From: Pseudomonadota bacterium
GTDB lineage: Bacteria > Pseudomonadota > Alphaproteobacteria > Puniceispirillales > Marisalimonadaceae
Direction of reading: 5' to 3'
Assembly: GCA_027625145.1 (NCBI GenBank)
Contig: JAQBXK010000002.1
Coordinates: 93,475-157,474 of the forward strand
DNA length: 64,000 nt
In this document: positions 1-10,408 of the stretch, in pieces
How positions within the stretch are numbered: the first letter of the stretch is position 1
How the letters are laid out: every line of letters starts with the position of its first letter
Translations under genes and position numbers: made by a program
Notes under the pieces: generated by a model
What the model was told of the DNA's origin: nothing
Seen by the model: the letters and a program-made list of their open reading frames with translations, nothing else
The model's database searches: none

Positions 1-1214
<1,214 letters not shown>

Positions 1215-1245
1215 TTAATATGAATTTATTTCACAAGAGGTAAAA

Positions 1246-1644
1246 ATGGCAGAAACAACTAATTTGGAAATAGTAACTCCATCCAAGGTTATTGTTTCAG
1301 AACCAGCAGAGATGGTTGTCATTCCTGGTTCTGATGGATACATAGGTGCATTACCAAGGCACTCTCATTTAATGTCTACTCTTGATAGAGGTGTTATTGA
1401 TATTTATAATGACAATAAAATTATAACAAGAGTTATGATAGACGGTGGGATTGCTGAAATTAATGAAAACTCTGTTGTCATTTTAGCAGAAAGAGCTGAA
1501 AAGCTTGATAAATCTAGCAAACAAATGCTTGAAGAGAGACTTATTCAATTTAAATCTGAAGAAAGTAACTCTGATAAAACTATTGCAGAATTAGCATCAA
1601 AAAATGCTTTATTTATTCAAGCTGTAATAGAGCAAATAAATTAA
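1246..1644 (+). CDS. atpC: F1 ATP synthase subunit epsilon
   Basis: Rotor-stalk subunit epsilon, which couples F1 to the c-ring and can inhibit ATP hydrolysis. The 132 residues match the family length. The N-terminal half is the beta-sandwich, with the hallmark GSDGYIGALPRHSHLMSTL (family pattern G-x-x-G-x-LP-x-H-x-P/H-x-x-T-x-L) at about residues 29-47. The last ~45 residues are Lys/Glu-rich and helical, as expected for the C-terminal hairpin. An AGAGG ribosome-binding site lies a few bases before the ATG. It is the last gene of the atp operon and converges on the amidase gene 16 bases away. Confidence 0.96.
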   Translation: MAETTNLEIVTPSKVIVSEPAEMVVIPGSDGYIGALPRHSHLMSTLDRGVIDIYNDNKIITRVMIDGGIAEINENSVVILAERAEKLDKSSKQMLEERLIQFKSEESNSDKTIAELASKNALFIQAVIEQIN

Positions 1645-1660
1645 TTATAAATAAATATAT

Positions 1661-2947
1661 TTATGATTTTAGTATTGTTTCTACTATTGACCCTATTTCC
1701 AAAAGATTATGATCCATATTTGTTGCAGCGTTTAACATAATACCCATTGTGGTTTTGTTGTGTGAAAAAGGAAGTGATATACTGCAACCATTCATGAAAT
1801 TTGCAAGTGTAGTATTTTTAAGTGATATCAAATTAGCCTCATCATAATATTCAGGGTCCTCGCATTTTTTAAGCAATGGTGGCTTTGCTGTTACAGTTGG
1901 AAGTAGTAAGAAATTATTTTCTAATTGCAGGTTAAACACTTTTATCATTTCTTGTCTTACTTTTAATAATAATTTGTATTCTACAGCTCTAACTTCATTA
2001 GCTCTATCCATTCTTTTAAATATATTGGGATCAATTAATTTAGATTTTTCCTTATAAGCATCAAAATACTCTGCTTGACATTCTACAGCTGCGAATTGCC
2101 ATAATGGAATATTCTTGTAACTATCTAAGATAGGTAAATTCTTTTCAATTACATTAATGCCGCTATCAATTATTTTTTGTTTAGCTATATCAAATGATAT
2201 TTGAATTTCTTTCTCAATATTATCAAATCCAAAGTTACTAGGTATAATCATAGTAAAATTTTTATTGAGAACATTAATATTATTAAACTTAGGTTTACTA
2301 ATCATCACATCGTAAACTAATTTACAAAGTGAGATGTTTTTTCCCATTATTCCTACACTGTCTAATGTATTAGATAGTGATAAAGAACCTTCTCTAGAAA
2401 TTGTGTCTTGTGTAGGTTTGAAGCCTGTTATACCTGTAAAAGCAGCTGGTATTCGAGTTGATCCACCGGTGTCTGTTCCAATTGTTACGTCAGAGATATC
2501 AAGCGCAACCGAAACGGCTCCGCCAGATGTTGATCCACCAGGAACGGATCCTTTATATATTGGATTTTCAGGTGTCCCATAATGGGGGTTAATACCAAGT
2601 CCTGAATAGGCAAGTTCAGTCATATTAGTATGACCAAGTAATAAAGCTCCTGCATTTCTTAATAAAGAAATACAATCAGCATCTTTTGTGGAAGGCAATG
2701 GATTTAAAAAAATTGATCCACCACGAGTTTTATACCCTTTAACATCAAATAAATCTTTAATAGAAATTATTAAACCTTTTAATGAACCATTATTTAATTC
2801 TTCAATAAAAGTTAGCTGGGATTTAAAGTCTTTATCAAAAAGTTCAGTAAATATATGTTTAAAATTATTAGGTTTACTCTCTATTAACTCTAAAATATTT
2901 TCTACTCTATTTACGAAATCGATATAATTAAAACCTTGTTTATACAT
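1661..2947 (-). CDS. Amidase-signature family hydrolase
   Basis: Amide hydrolase of the GatA/amidase-signature family. The Ser-cisSer-Lys catalytic triad is visible: Lys64 in SIKDLFDV, the cis-Ser in GGSTSGGA (about residue 141) and the nucleophile in GTDTGGSTRIP (about Ser163). 428 residues is shorter than the GatA of GatCAB (about 480), and there is no gatC or gatB nearby. A free-standing amidase acting on small amides is therefore more likely than tRNA amidotransferase; the substrate cannot be told from sequence. It sits 17 bases downstream of rppH on the same strand and is probably co-transcribed. A second amidase of the same family lies at 34545. Confidence 0.85.
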   Translation of the reverse strand: MYKQGFNYIDFVNRVENILELIESKPNNFKHIFTELFDKDFKSQLTFIEELNNGSLKGLIISIKDLFDVKGYKTRGGSIFLNPLPSTKDADCISLLRNAGALLLGHTNMTELAYSGLGINPHYGTPENPIYKGSVPGGSTSGGAVSVALDISDVTIGTDTGGSTRIPAAFTGITGFKPTQDTISREGSLSLSNTLDSVGIMGKNISLCKLVYDVMISKPKFNNINVLNKNFTMIIPSNFGFDNIEKEIQISFDIAKQKIIDSGINVIEKNLPILDSYKNIPLWQFAAVECQAEYFDAYKEKSKLIDPNIFKRMDRANEVRAVEYKLLLKVRQEMIKVFNLQLENNFLLLPTVTAKPPLLKKCEDPEYYDEANLISLKNTTLANFMNGCSISLPFSHNKTTMGIMLNAATNMDHNLLEIGSIVETILKS

Positions 2948-2964
2948 TTCATTCGCCTTTGTTT

Positions 2965-3471
2965 CTATTTACTACTATTAAAATTATTTATAATTGGGAT
3001 GAATGCTTTATTTATCATGGAATAAATTTCTTGTTTAAAAGATATAGCTTTTAGGGGTAATTGCGATGGGTTTATCCACTCCCAGTTTTTAAATTCTGGA
3101 TGGGAGGTATTGATATTTATCTCATTATCAATGCCAGTGAATGAAAAAAGAAGCCATCTTTGGGTTTGTCCTCTAAATTTTCCCTTCCATAAAGCATTTG
3201 CAAGGGGTAAAGGAATATCATAATTTAACCATTCAGGATATTCACTAACAAATTCAACATTAACTATACTTGTTTCTTCTTTTAACTCACGAAAGCCAGC
3301 TTCAATAGGTGTTTCTCCTTCGTCTATCCCACCTTGGGGCAATTGCCAGGCTTCAGCTTTATTATCAAGTCTTTGTCCGCAAAAGACCTGACCAATTTTA
3401 TTAAAAACCATTAACCCTACACAAGATCTATAAGGTCTTTTTAACAGCGGCATATTGTTAGACATATTCAT
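2965..3471 (-). CDS. rppH: RNA pyrophosphohydrolase (Nudix)
   Basis: Removes pyrophosphate from the 5' end of triphosphorylated RNA, opening it to RNase E decay. 168 residues, typical of alphaproteobacterial RppH. The N-terminal RPYRSCVGLMVFN and the W-x-LPQGGID segment are RppH signatures. The Nudix box runs from about residue 48 to 70 and ends in RELKEET. It lies between ctpA and the amidase, all on one strand; ctpA-rppH adjacency is common in Rhodospirillales-like genomes. Other Nudix hydrolases are possible in principle, but the LPQGGID context favours RppH. Confidence 0.92.
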   Translation of the reverse strand: MNMSNNMPLLKRPYRSCVGLMVFNKIGQVFCGQRLDNKAEAWQLPQGGIDEGETPIEAGFRELKEETSIVNVEFVSEYPEWLNYDIPLPLANALWKGKFRGQTQRWLLFSFTGIDNEININTSHPEFKNWEWINPSQLPLKAISFKQEIYSMINKAFIPIINNFNSSK

Positions 3472-3502
3472 TATTTATCACTATTTATTTTTTTGAGTTT
3501 AA

Positions 3503-4834
3503 TTAGTTTTTGGAAATATTATTAATTTTATTGTTAAATAGACTTATCCCTCTAATAAGGTCAATAGCTCTTGATACTTGGTTGTCTTGTATTAATTTTT
3601 CAGTGACCGTTAATTTAATCTTAGGTTCTGGATTTTCATCTTTTGACTTTGTAGTTTTATTATCTAATGAGCCTTTTAGGTTCTCTTCGCGCCTATTTTT
3701 CTTCTTATCTTTATTAGCTTCAGTGATACCTGCCTCAACTATAATATCAGGTTGTATGCCTTTTGCCTGAATTGATATTCCACTAGGCGTATAGTACCTT
3801 GCTGTTGTTAGTCTCATAGCTCCGTTACCAGCAAGTGGAATGATTGACTGAACTGATCCTTTACCAAAACTTCTTGTTCCAATAATAATAGCTCTGGAAT
3901 GATCTTTTAAAGCTCCGGCTACAATCTCACTTGCAGAAGCTGATCCACTATTAATTAACACTATCAGCGGTTTGCCGTTGATTATATCACCTTTTTTAGC
4001 AAATACTCTTGATGCATCATCATTTTTGCGTCCTTTAGTTGATACAATCTCTCCTTGATTAAGAAAAGCATCTGATACAGAAATTGATTGATTAAGAAGA
4101 CCGCCTGGATTGTTTCTAAGATCTAAGATTAAACCTAGAAAGTTATCGCCTATTTCTTTTTTTATTTTTTCAACAGCAGTTTTTAATCCTTCTGTAGTAG
4201 TTTCTGAAAAAGTAGTTAGGCGAACATATCCAACATTATTTATAATATTGTGTTTAACTGACTTAATCTTAATAACATCCCTTTTTATTTCTAGTTCAAA
4301 TGGTTCTTCTTCATTACGAACGACTGTAATTTTAATTGAACTTCCTATAGGCCCTCTTAGTTGGGACACAGCTTCATTTATTGATAGGCCTCTTAATGAT
4401 TCACCGTTTACTGCTATAATTAGGTCACCAGATTGCATTCCAGCTAAAGCTGCCGGTGTATCATCGATAGGTGATATCACTTTAACAAATCCACCTTCCA
4501 TAGTGATTTCAATTCCTAGGCCCCCAAACGTTCCTTTTGTTTTAACTTGCATATCATCATATGATTCTGCATTTAAATATGAAGAATGAGGGTCAAGCGA
4601 TTGAAGCATGCCAGATATAGCTGATTCAATTAATTCTTTGTCAGTGACTTCTTCTACGTATTGTTCTTGAACCCTTTGAAAAACATCTCCAAAAAGGTTA
4701 AGTTGTTTATATGTTTCTTGGCGGTTTGATTGTGCATTAAGAATGTTATTTGGAAAAAATCCTAATATTATTAGAAATGAAGAAAATATAATTAAAAATA
4801 TAAATGTTTTATTTTTAAATAAATTATGAATCAT
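3503..4834 (-). CDS. ctpA: C-terminal processing peptidase, S41 family
   Basis: Periplasmic tail-specific serine protease. Residues 8-34 form a hydrophobic signal anchor. A PDZ domain spans about 95-180 (GGLGIEI, SPIDDTPAALAGMQSGD, INGESL-like loop). The S41 core carries the Ser in GSASASEIVAG (about residue 300) and the catalytic Lys in RSFGKGSVQ (about 325), so the Ser-Lys dyad is intact. The C-terminal ~70 residues are Lys/Glu-rich and of low complexity. 443 residues fits the CtpA type. It is part of the gpmI-ctpA-rppH run; many alphaproteobacteria have an EnvC-like gene between gpmI and ctpA, which is absent here. Confidence 0.93.
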   Translation of the reverse strand: MIHNLFKNKTFIFLIIFSSFLIILGFFPNNILNAQSNRQETYKQLNLFGDVFQRVQEQYVEEVTDKELIESAISGMLQSLDPHSSYLNAESYDDMQVKTKGTFGGLGIEITMEGGFVKVISPIDDTPAALAGMQSGDLIIAVNGESLRGLSINEAVSQLRGPIGSSIKITVVRNEEEPFELEIKRDVIKIKSVKHNIINNVGYVRLTTFSETTTEGLKTAVEKIKKEIGDNFLGLILDLRNNPGGLLNQSISVSDAFLNQGEIVSTKGRKNDDASRVFAKKGDIINGKPLIVLINSGSASASEIVAGALKDHSRAIIIGTRSFGKGSVQSIIPLAGNGAMRLTTARYYTPSGISIQAKGIQPDIIVEAGITEANKDKKKNRREENLKGSLDNKTTKSKDENPEPKIKLTVTEKLIQDNQVSRAIDLIRGISLFNNKINNISKN

Positions 4835-4941
4835 TTTTTAATTTCCTAAAAGTTGTAATAATCAAATTTTTATAATAATTAAATAATATAGAACAAAATT
4901 AATCTAGCAAGTTTTGATAAAAATTTATAACAAACTATTTA

Positions 4942-6471
4942 TTAAAATAGCAATGATTTACCATTCATAGATACTGGCTTTTCTATCTTTAAAAGATCTA
5001 GAATAGTAGGCGCAATATCAGCTAATTTACCATTGTTTAATTTTAAATTGTTATTTTTTGAAATTAAAATTAATGGAACTTTGTTACATGTATGGGCTGT
5101 GTGAGGTGTTTTGGTTTTCTCGTGTATCATTACTTCACAATTTCCATGATCAGCAGTTAGTAACATTATGCCATTTGTTTGATCTAACGCTTTTTTTACA
5201 TTACCTATTGCTTTGTCTATTGTTTCAACTGCAATAATAGCTGCATTAAGATTCCCAGTATGGCCTACCATATCTGGGTTTGCAAAATTGATTATAATTA
5301 AATCATAAATTTCAAGTTCAATAGCTTTAATTAATTCAGCTTCAACGTGATGAGCCGACATTTCTGGTTTTTGATCGTATGTTGATACTTTAGGAGAAGG
5401 TATCATTACTCTTGTTTCACCAGGAAAAACAGTTTCTTTACCACCATTAAAAAAAAATGTTACATGTGGATATTTTTCTGTTTCAGCTAATCTTAGCTGT
5501 TTTAGATTATTTTTAGATATAATTTCACCCAACGTATCTTGAATTTTATTACTTGAAAAAATACTTTTCATATATGAAGAAAGTTTTTCAGAATATTCTG
5601 TCATGCCTAAAGAATTAGAAAAATAGGGAGTATTTGATCTTTTTTCAAACTCGTTAAAATCAGGATCTAGAAAAGAAGTTAAAAGCTCTCTAACTCTATC
5701 TGATCTGAAGTTAACCATGAGTAAACTATCACCATTTTGAATACCAGAATAATCTCCTATAGCTGTAGGAGAAATAAATTCGTCTGTTTCACTGTTTTCA
5801 TATGCTAATTTAATAGCTGAAGATATATTTTCTGACCTTCTGTCATGAGTACCATAGGTAATGAGATCAAAAGATTTTTTTATTCTATCCCACCTGTTAT
5901 CTCTATCCATTGAAAAATATCTTCCAATAAGGCTAACAATTTTTATTGACTTAGGTAAAGATTTTTCAAATTGTTTAATAATATCTCCAATTTGTAATGG
6001 AGAACTATCTCTTCCATCTGAGAAAATATGGATTACTGTTTTAATGTTTTTTGCATCTAATAGTTTAGCAATAGAAATGATATGGTTCATATGAGAATGG
6101 ACACCTCCATCACTGCATAATCCGAGTAAATGGACAGTGTTGTTTTGATTATGTATTTTAGTAAATTCATTAAAATTTTTATTTAATTTGATCTCATTAT
6201 TTTTGAATGCTTGATTAATTCTTGGAAGAGTTTGCATTACAACTCTTCCTGAGCCTAAGTTCATATGTCCTACTTCAGAGTTTCCAACTTGACCAACTGG
6301 TAACCCTACATGTTCCCCGGATGCTTCAAGTGTAGAAAAAGGATATAATTTTGATAGGTTATCAACATTTGGTGTTTTTGCTTGAGCCACAGCATTATAA
6401 TTTATATTTTTGTTTATTCCCCATCCATCCATTATACACAATATTATTGGGGCTTTTTTCTTATTTTTCAT
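4942..6471 (-). CDS. gpmI: 2,3-bisphosphoglycerate-independent phosphoglycerate mutase
   Basis: Interconverts 3- and 2-phosphoglycerate in glycolysis and gluconeogenesis; Mn-dependent, alkaline-phosphatase superfamily. 509 residues, the family length. Seen: the N-terminal metal site MDGWGIN (Asp15), the phosphorylated Ser in VGNSEVGHMNLG (Ser65), the FSDGRDS motif, and the C-terminal metal ligands in NPDMVGHTG and LLTADHGNCE. It lies 77 bases beyond the present rlmH stop, but only 26 bases beyond the ancestral rlmH end. Order rlmH-gpmI-ctpA is conserved in this class. No anomalies in the gene. Confidence 0.97.
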   Translation of the reverse strand: MKNKKKAPIILCIMDGWGINKNINYNAVAQAKTPNVDNLSKLYPFSTLEASGEHVGLPVGQVGNSEVGHMNLGSGRVVMQTLPRINQAFKNNEIKLNKNFNEFTKIHNQNNTVHLLGLCSDGGVHSHMNHIISIAKLLDAKNIKTVIHIFSDGRDSSPLQIGDIIKQFEKSLPKSIKIVSLIGRYFSMDRDNRWDRIKKSFDLITYGTHDRRSENISSAIKLAYENSETDEFISPTAIGDYSGIQNGDSLLMVNFRSDRVRELLTSFLDPDFNEFEKRSNTPYFSNSLGMTEYSEKLSSYMKSIFSSNKIQDTLGEIISKNNLKQLRLAETEKYPHVTFFFNGGKETVFPGETRVMIPSPKVSTYDQKPEMSAHHVEAELIKAIELEIYDLIIINFANPDMVGHTGNLNAAIIAVETIDKAIGNVKKALDQTNGIMLLTADHGNCEVMIHEKTKTPHTAHTCNKVPLILISKNNNLKLNNGKLADIAPTILDLLKIEKPVSMNGKSLLF

Positions 6472-6497
6472 TTTAGATATTCCCTAATTATATACAT

Positions 6498-6947
6498 TTA
6501 TTTATGATAAGGATGACCTCTTAAAATAGTTTCAACTCTATAAATTTGTTAAGCGAGCATTATCTTAACCATTTGGTGAGGCCATGTTTGACGTCCAAAA
6601 GCAATCATTTTATCAGCAGTTTTTTTTATTTGAACGCCATTTCCGTATGGACCTCCAATTGCAAAATTTATAGCTGATATACTACTTTCTTTCCAATCCA
6701 ATACTAATTTAGCGAGCTCCTTACTTGATAAATTTTCTCCTTGTTCATCAAGTAATATTAATTTAGCATTTAACGGTGTTGATTTTATTAATTTAGTGCC
6801 TTCTTCTATTATTTTTAATTTAACGTTATTTGTTTTTGCTTCATATTGGTTTAATTCAACATTATTTAATCTTTTTAAATATTTTTGAGTAATTTTTTCT
6901 TCATCAGATTTTGAAGATTTGCCTATATATGAAATAATGTATTTCAT
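6498..6947 (-). pseudogene. rlmH: 23S rRNA pseudouridine-1915 N3-methyltransferase with in-frame stop
   Basis: SPOUT-type methyltransferase for m3-Psi1915 of 23S rRNA. The open frame (6549-6947) gives 132 residues and ends ...VKIMLA, but the family continues with E-Q-x-Y-R-A and a C-terminal HPYH. Reading past the TAA at 6549-6551 in the same frame gives QIYRVETILRGHPYHK then TAA at 6498-6500, which is the missing tail, unchanged. One base therefore separates this from an intact 149-residue gene: GAA (Glu in homologues) has become TAA. The SAM loop IGGPYG is present. It is either a real nonsense mutation, a read-through case or a sequencing error. It sits in the nadD-rsfS-rlmH-gpmI run. Confidence 0.9.
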
Positions 6948-6950
6948 TAT

Positions 6951-7325
6951 TTATTTTTCATTTGAAGCAATAAGCTCATCTTTTTCATTCTTAAGCCACA
7001 TTTTTTCTAGGCTATAAAAATCTCTTACCTCAGGGCGGAATATATGGATTAAAATATCACTTGCATCAATCAGAACCCAATCGCCATTTGACATACCCTC
7101 AGGAGACGGAACACGAATACCAATATCTTTAAATTTTTTTATTAAATTATTTCCCATTGAGGCAACTTGTCTTGTTGAATTTCCACTGGCAACTATCATA
7201 AAATCGGCAATACTACTTCTTCCAATAAGATTGATACTTATAACATCAATCGCTTTATCGTCTTCCAAAGATTCTAAAGCTAATTTTAATAACTGTTTAG
7301 AAGAATTGGATTTATTGTTTTTCAT
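6951..7325 (-). CDS. rsfS: Ribosomal silencing factor
   Basis: RsfS (Iojap/YbeB family) binds ribosomal protein L14 and blocks subunit joining when nutrients are scarce. 124 residues, family length. Seen: the IDVISINLIGRSSIADFMIV strand-helix region and the GNSTRQVASM and GDWVLIDASDILIHIF segments that define the family. The C-terminal EVRDFYSLEKMW is also typical. It is 6 bases downstream of nadD and 3 bases upstream of rlmH, so almost certainly co-transcribed. Certain by sequence and context. Confidence 0.95.
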   Translation of the reverse strand: MKNNKSNSSKQLLKLALESLEDDKAIDVISINLIGRSSIADFMIVASGNSTRQVASMGNNLIKKFKDIGIRVPSPEGMSNGDWVLIDASDILIHIFRPEVRDFYSLEKMWLKNEKDELIASNEK

Positions 7326-7331
7326 GTTTTT

Positions 7332-7991
7332 TTAACCTTTTTGATTTTTAGACTTTAAATATCTTATTTCTGTAGATGAAATAGACACTAATTTTTTTTT
7401 GATAAAAACCCAAGAAGGATTTTTATTCAAATATAGTAGTTTGCTTTTAGATGGTTTTATTTTTTTTCCAAGCAAGAATGTTTCTTTACTATTCATTACA
7501 GAATAAGAATAACCGGGTCTCTCAATTACTGCAACAGGCATTTTTTTTGAAATTTGTGATGGTTTAATCCATTTGCCAAAACTTTTTAGTATATCACTTC
7601 CCATTAACCAAATAAATTTTACTTTTGTTGACTTTTTTGTTAAAAAATTAACTGTCTCATAAGAAATAAAAAGATTATTTTTTTTTTCTAAATCTATTAC
7701 TTTTATGAAGTTATTTTTTTTTGTTAAAGATCTTGCTTGATTTAATCTTTTACTAAAATCTTCCATATCTATGCTGAGTTTAAGCCTGTTTTGAGGAGCA
7801 ACAAGCCACCAAACTTCATCCAATCTGAGTGTCCTTTTAGCTATTTCACTAATATGTACATGGCCTAAATGAGCAGGGTTAAAAGATCCGCCTAATATTC
7901 CAATTTTTCTTTTTCTTGAGTAAGAAAAGCATGTTGCTATATTATTTTTAAAATCTTTAGTTTCAATATGATTTTCACCGTTGTTAATCAC
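7332..7991 (-). CDS. nadD: Nicotinate-nucleotide adenylyltransferase
   Basis: Adenylates nicotinate mononucleotide in NAD synthesis. 219 residues. The nucleotide-binding GGSFNPAHLGHVHI motif with the HxGH-type signature lies at about residues 34-47, and the second ISSTEIR motif is near residue 203. The first ~27 residues precede the conserved core, and a later start cannot be excluded. The start codon overlaps the 3' end of proA by 8 bases, so translation is probably coupled. proA-nadD-rsfS is the standard alphaproteobacterial order. Confidence 0.93.
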   Translation of the reverse strand: MINNGENHIETKDFKNNIATCFSYSRKRKIGILGGSFNPAHLGHVHISEIAKRTLRLDEVWWLVAPQNRLKLSIDMEDFSKRLNQARSLTKKNNFIKVIDLEKKNNLFISYETVNFLTKKSTKVKFIWLMGSDILKSFGKWIKPSQISKKMPVAVIERPGYSYSVMNSKETFLLGKKIKPSKSKLLYLNKNPSWVFIKKKLVSISSTEIRYLKSKNQKG

Positions 7992-9252
7992 GAATTTGAT
8001 CTTTACCTCTAACTATATATTTAAAACTAGTTAACTGCGCCGCTCCTACTGGGCCTCTAGCATGAATTCTTCCAGTTGAAATTCCTATTTCAGCTCCCAT
8101 GCCAAATTCACCTCCATCTGCAAACTGAGTTGAGGCGTTATGCATAACTATAGCGCTATCTACCTTAGACAAAAATATATCGGCAGTATGTTTATTCTCA
8201 GTTATGATGGATTCAGTATGATGCGAAGAATACTCCTCTATATGCTTAATGGCTCCATTTACACCGTCAACTATTTTGATAGATAAAATAGCATCAAGAT
8301 ATTCAGTTTTCCAATCTACATCAAATGCTAAATCAATATTTTTATCAATTATAGTTGTTTCTTTGTCCCCTTTTAATTGGCATCCTTCCGCTCTTAATTT
8401 ATCGGCTAAAATAGGTATTACATTTTTGCTTATTTTCTTGTCAATCAGAAGTGTTTCTAATGCACCACATATTCCAGTTCTTCTCATCTTAGAGTTTACA
8501 ACAATTTTTATTGCTTTTTCTATATCGGCTTCACTATCAATATACACATGACATATCCCCTCAAGGTGTGCAAAAACAGGAACTCTTGCCTCTTTTTGTA
8601 CTTTTTCTACTAAAGATTTTCCGCCTCTAGGAATAATAACATCTATTTCTCCAACTGCTTGGAGCATTGCGCTTACAGCTTCCCTATTTGTGTTGTCAAC
8701 CATTTGAACAGCGTCTGGGGGTAAATTAGCAGATAATAGGCCTTCACGAAGAAACTTTGTAAAGATTCTTGAAGTATGAATGGAATCAGATCCCCCCCTA
8801 AGTATAACGGTATTTCCTGATTTAATACATAAACTGCCAGCATCAACTGTTACATTTGGACGAGATTCATATATTATTCCAATAACTCCAAGAGGAACTG
8901 ATACTCTTGAAATATCTAAACCATTAGGTTGTTTCCATCTTGCTAACTCACAACCTAAAGGGTCATCCATTTTACTGATATTAATTAACCCAAGAATAAT
9001 ATTATTGATTCTATCGGCATTTAACATGAGTCTATCAATGAATGCGTTATTTAATTTTTTGTCTTTAGCGTTATTTATATCTATTTCATTTGCCGCTAGT
9101 ATATTATTAATATTAGTTTTAATAATTTCAGCTGTATTTAAAATAGCTAAATTTCGATCATTAGAATTGCTTAAAGAAATAATTTTAAAAGCAGCTTTAG
9201 ATTTTTTATTTATAAGACTTACATCTTTATAGATATTAATATGATTATTCAT
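7984..9252 (-). CDS. proA: Glutamate-5-semialdehyde dehydrogenase (gamma-glutamyl phosphate reductase)
   Basis: Second step of proline synthesis: NADPH-dependent reduction of gamma-glutamyl phosphate. 422 residues. The catalytic Cys lies in MRRTGICGALETLL (about Cys262); RVSVPLGVIGIIYESRPNVT and the C-terminal GEFGMGAEIGISTGRIHARGP region are characteristic. It lies 12 bases after proB, the gene for the previous step, and overlaps nadD by 8 bases. Full length and intact. Confidence 0.97.
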   Translation of the reverse strand: MNNHINIYKDVSLINKKSKAAFKIISLSNSNDRNLAILNTAEIIKTNINNILAANEIDINNAKDKKLNNAFIDRLMLNADRINNIILGLINISKMDDPLGCELARWKQPNGLDISRVSVPLGVIGIIYESRPNVTVDAGSLCIKSGNTVILRGGSDSIHTSRIFTKFLREGLLSANLPPDAVQMVDNTNREAVSAMLQAVGEIDVIIPRGGKSLVEKVQKEARVPVFAHLEGICHVYIDSEADIEKAIKIVVNSKMRRTGICGALETLLIDKKISKNVIPILADKLRAEGCQLKGDKETTIIDKNIDLAFDVDWKTEYLDAILSIKIVDGVNGAIKHIEEYSSHHTESIITENKHTADIFLSKVDSAIVMHNASTQFADGGEFGMGAEIGISTGRIHARGPVGAAQLTSFKYIVRGKDQIRD

Positions 9253-9264
9253 TTTGTTTTGCTC

Positions 9265-10392
9265 TTAATAATTTTCTAATACAAAGTCGTCTCTATGAAC
9301 AACTTCGTCCTTACCTCTATATCCTAATATTACTTCAATGTTTTCGCTTTTAAACCCTTTTATTAAATTAACTTCTGAGTTATTGAAGTGAATAAGCCCT
9401 TTTCCAATAATTTTTTTATTTTCATCCAGGACTCTGATTAAATCACCTTTTTCATAAGTTCCTTCTGTTCCAATTATGCCTGCAGCCAAAATTGAGTTTC
9501 CTTTAGTTACTGCCTTAAAGGCTCCTTTATCAATTATAATTTGTCCTTTAATATGAAGGCCTCCAGAAATCCATTGTTTACGAGCATTAATAGGCTTTTC
9601 AGTTGCTAAAAACCAGCTGAAAACAGAGTTATTTTTTTGTAAATTTAAAAGTGGGTTTTCTAGTCGACCATCACAAATTATCATATGACAACCAGCTTTA
9701 GTTGCTATTTTAGCAGCTTCAATTTTTGTAATCATGCCTCCAGAAGAAATTCCATTAATAGGAGGCCCTGCCATTTGTTCAACTTCATTAGTTATTTCAG
9801 TGATTGTTTCTATGAAAGAGGCATCTTTATTTTTATTGGGATCAGATGAATATAAGCCGTTTATATCAGATAATAGAATTAATAAATCAGCACTACACAT
9901 TTGTGCAACTCTTGATGCAAGTCTATCATTATCACCAAATCTAATTTCTTCCGTGGCAACTGTATCATTTTCATTTATTACAGGAATTACATTTAGTTCA
10001 ATTAGTTTTATTAATGTAGCTCGAGCATTTAAGTGTTTTCTTCTAGTTTCAGTATCATCAGGAGCCAATAAAATTTGAGCAACTTTTAAGTCATAATTGC
10101 CTAAATATTCGCTCCATGCATGAGCCAATGTGATTTGGCCTGTAGCTGCTGCAGCTTGTTTTTCATCTAACGATAAATTGTTACTTAAGTTTAATTGCTT
10201 TTTTCCTAATGCTATAGATCCAGAGGAGACTAATAAAATTTCTTTTCCTGATTTAACAAAATTTTTAATGTCAAATGCAAGAGATTCAAGCCATTTTTTT
10301 TTAAGTTTTCCTGTATCTTTATCAATCAATAAAGCAGAGCCAACCTTGATTACTATTCTTTTTGAATCTTTAATTAAATCTTGTTTTTTCAT
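9265..10392 (-). CDS. proB: Glutamate 5-kinase
   Basis: First and feedback-controlled step of proline synthesis. 375 residues: amino-acid kinase domain at about 8-260 (VIKVGSALL, VSSGSIALG, NENDTVATEEIRFGDND) and a C-terminal PUA domain at about 280-370, the usual long form. It ends 12 bases before proA and starts 16 bases after obgE, in the obgE-proB-proA run. The PUA domain in ProB is associated with proline-responsive regulation in E. coli; whether that holds here is inference. Confidence 0.96.
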   Translation of the reverse strand: MKKQDLIKDSKRIVIKVGSALLIDKDTGKLKKKWLESLAFDIKNFVKSGKEILLVSSGSIALGKKQLNLSNNLSLDEKQAAAATGQITLAHAWSEYLGNYDLKVAQILLAPDDTETRRKHLNARATLIKLIELNVIPVINENDTVATEEIRFGDNDRLASRVAQMCSADLLILLSDINGLYSSDPNKNKDASFIETITEITNEVEQMAGPPINGISSGGMITKIEAAKIATKAGCHMIICDGRLENPLLNLQKNNSVFSWFLATEKPINARKQWISGGLHIKGQIIIDKGAFKAVTKGNSILAAGIIGTEGTYEKGDLIRVLDENKKIIGKGLIHFNNSEVNLIKGFKSENIEVILGYRGKDEVVHRDDFVLENY

Positions 10393-10408
10393 CTTCTTAT
10401 TCTCTGGA

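Noticed and set aside
2334..2582. Open frames opposite housekeeping genes (also 4110-4589, 8780-9232, 9734-10078, 18264-18569 and similar)
   Set aside because: Each is antisense to a well-supported gene, has no recognisable domain and reflects the codon use of the real gene on the other strand.
6549..6551. Stop-codon reassignment (TAA as Glu)
   Set aside because: Almost every intact gene in the window ends in TAA at the expected family length, so TAA works as a normal stop.
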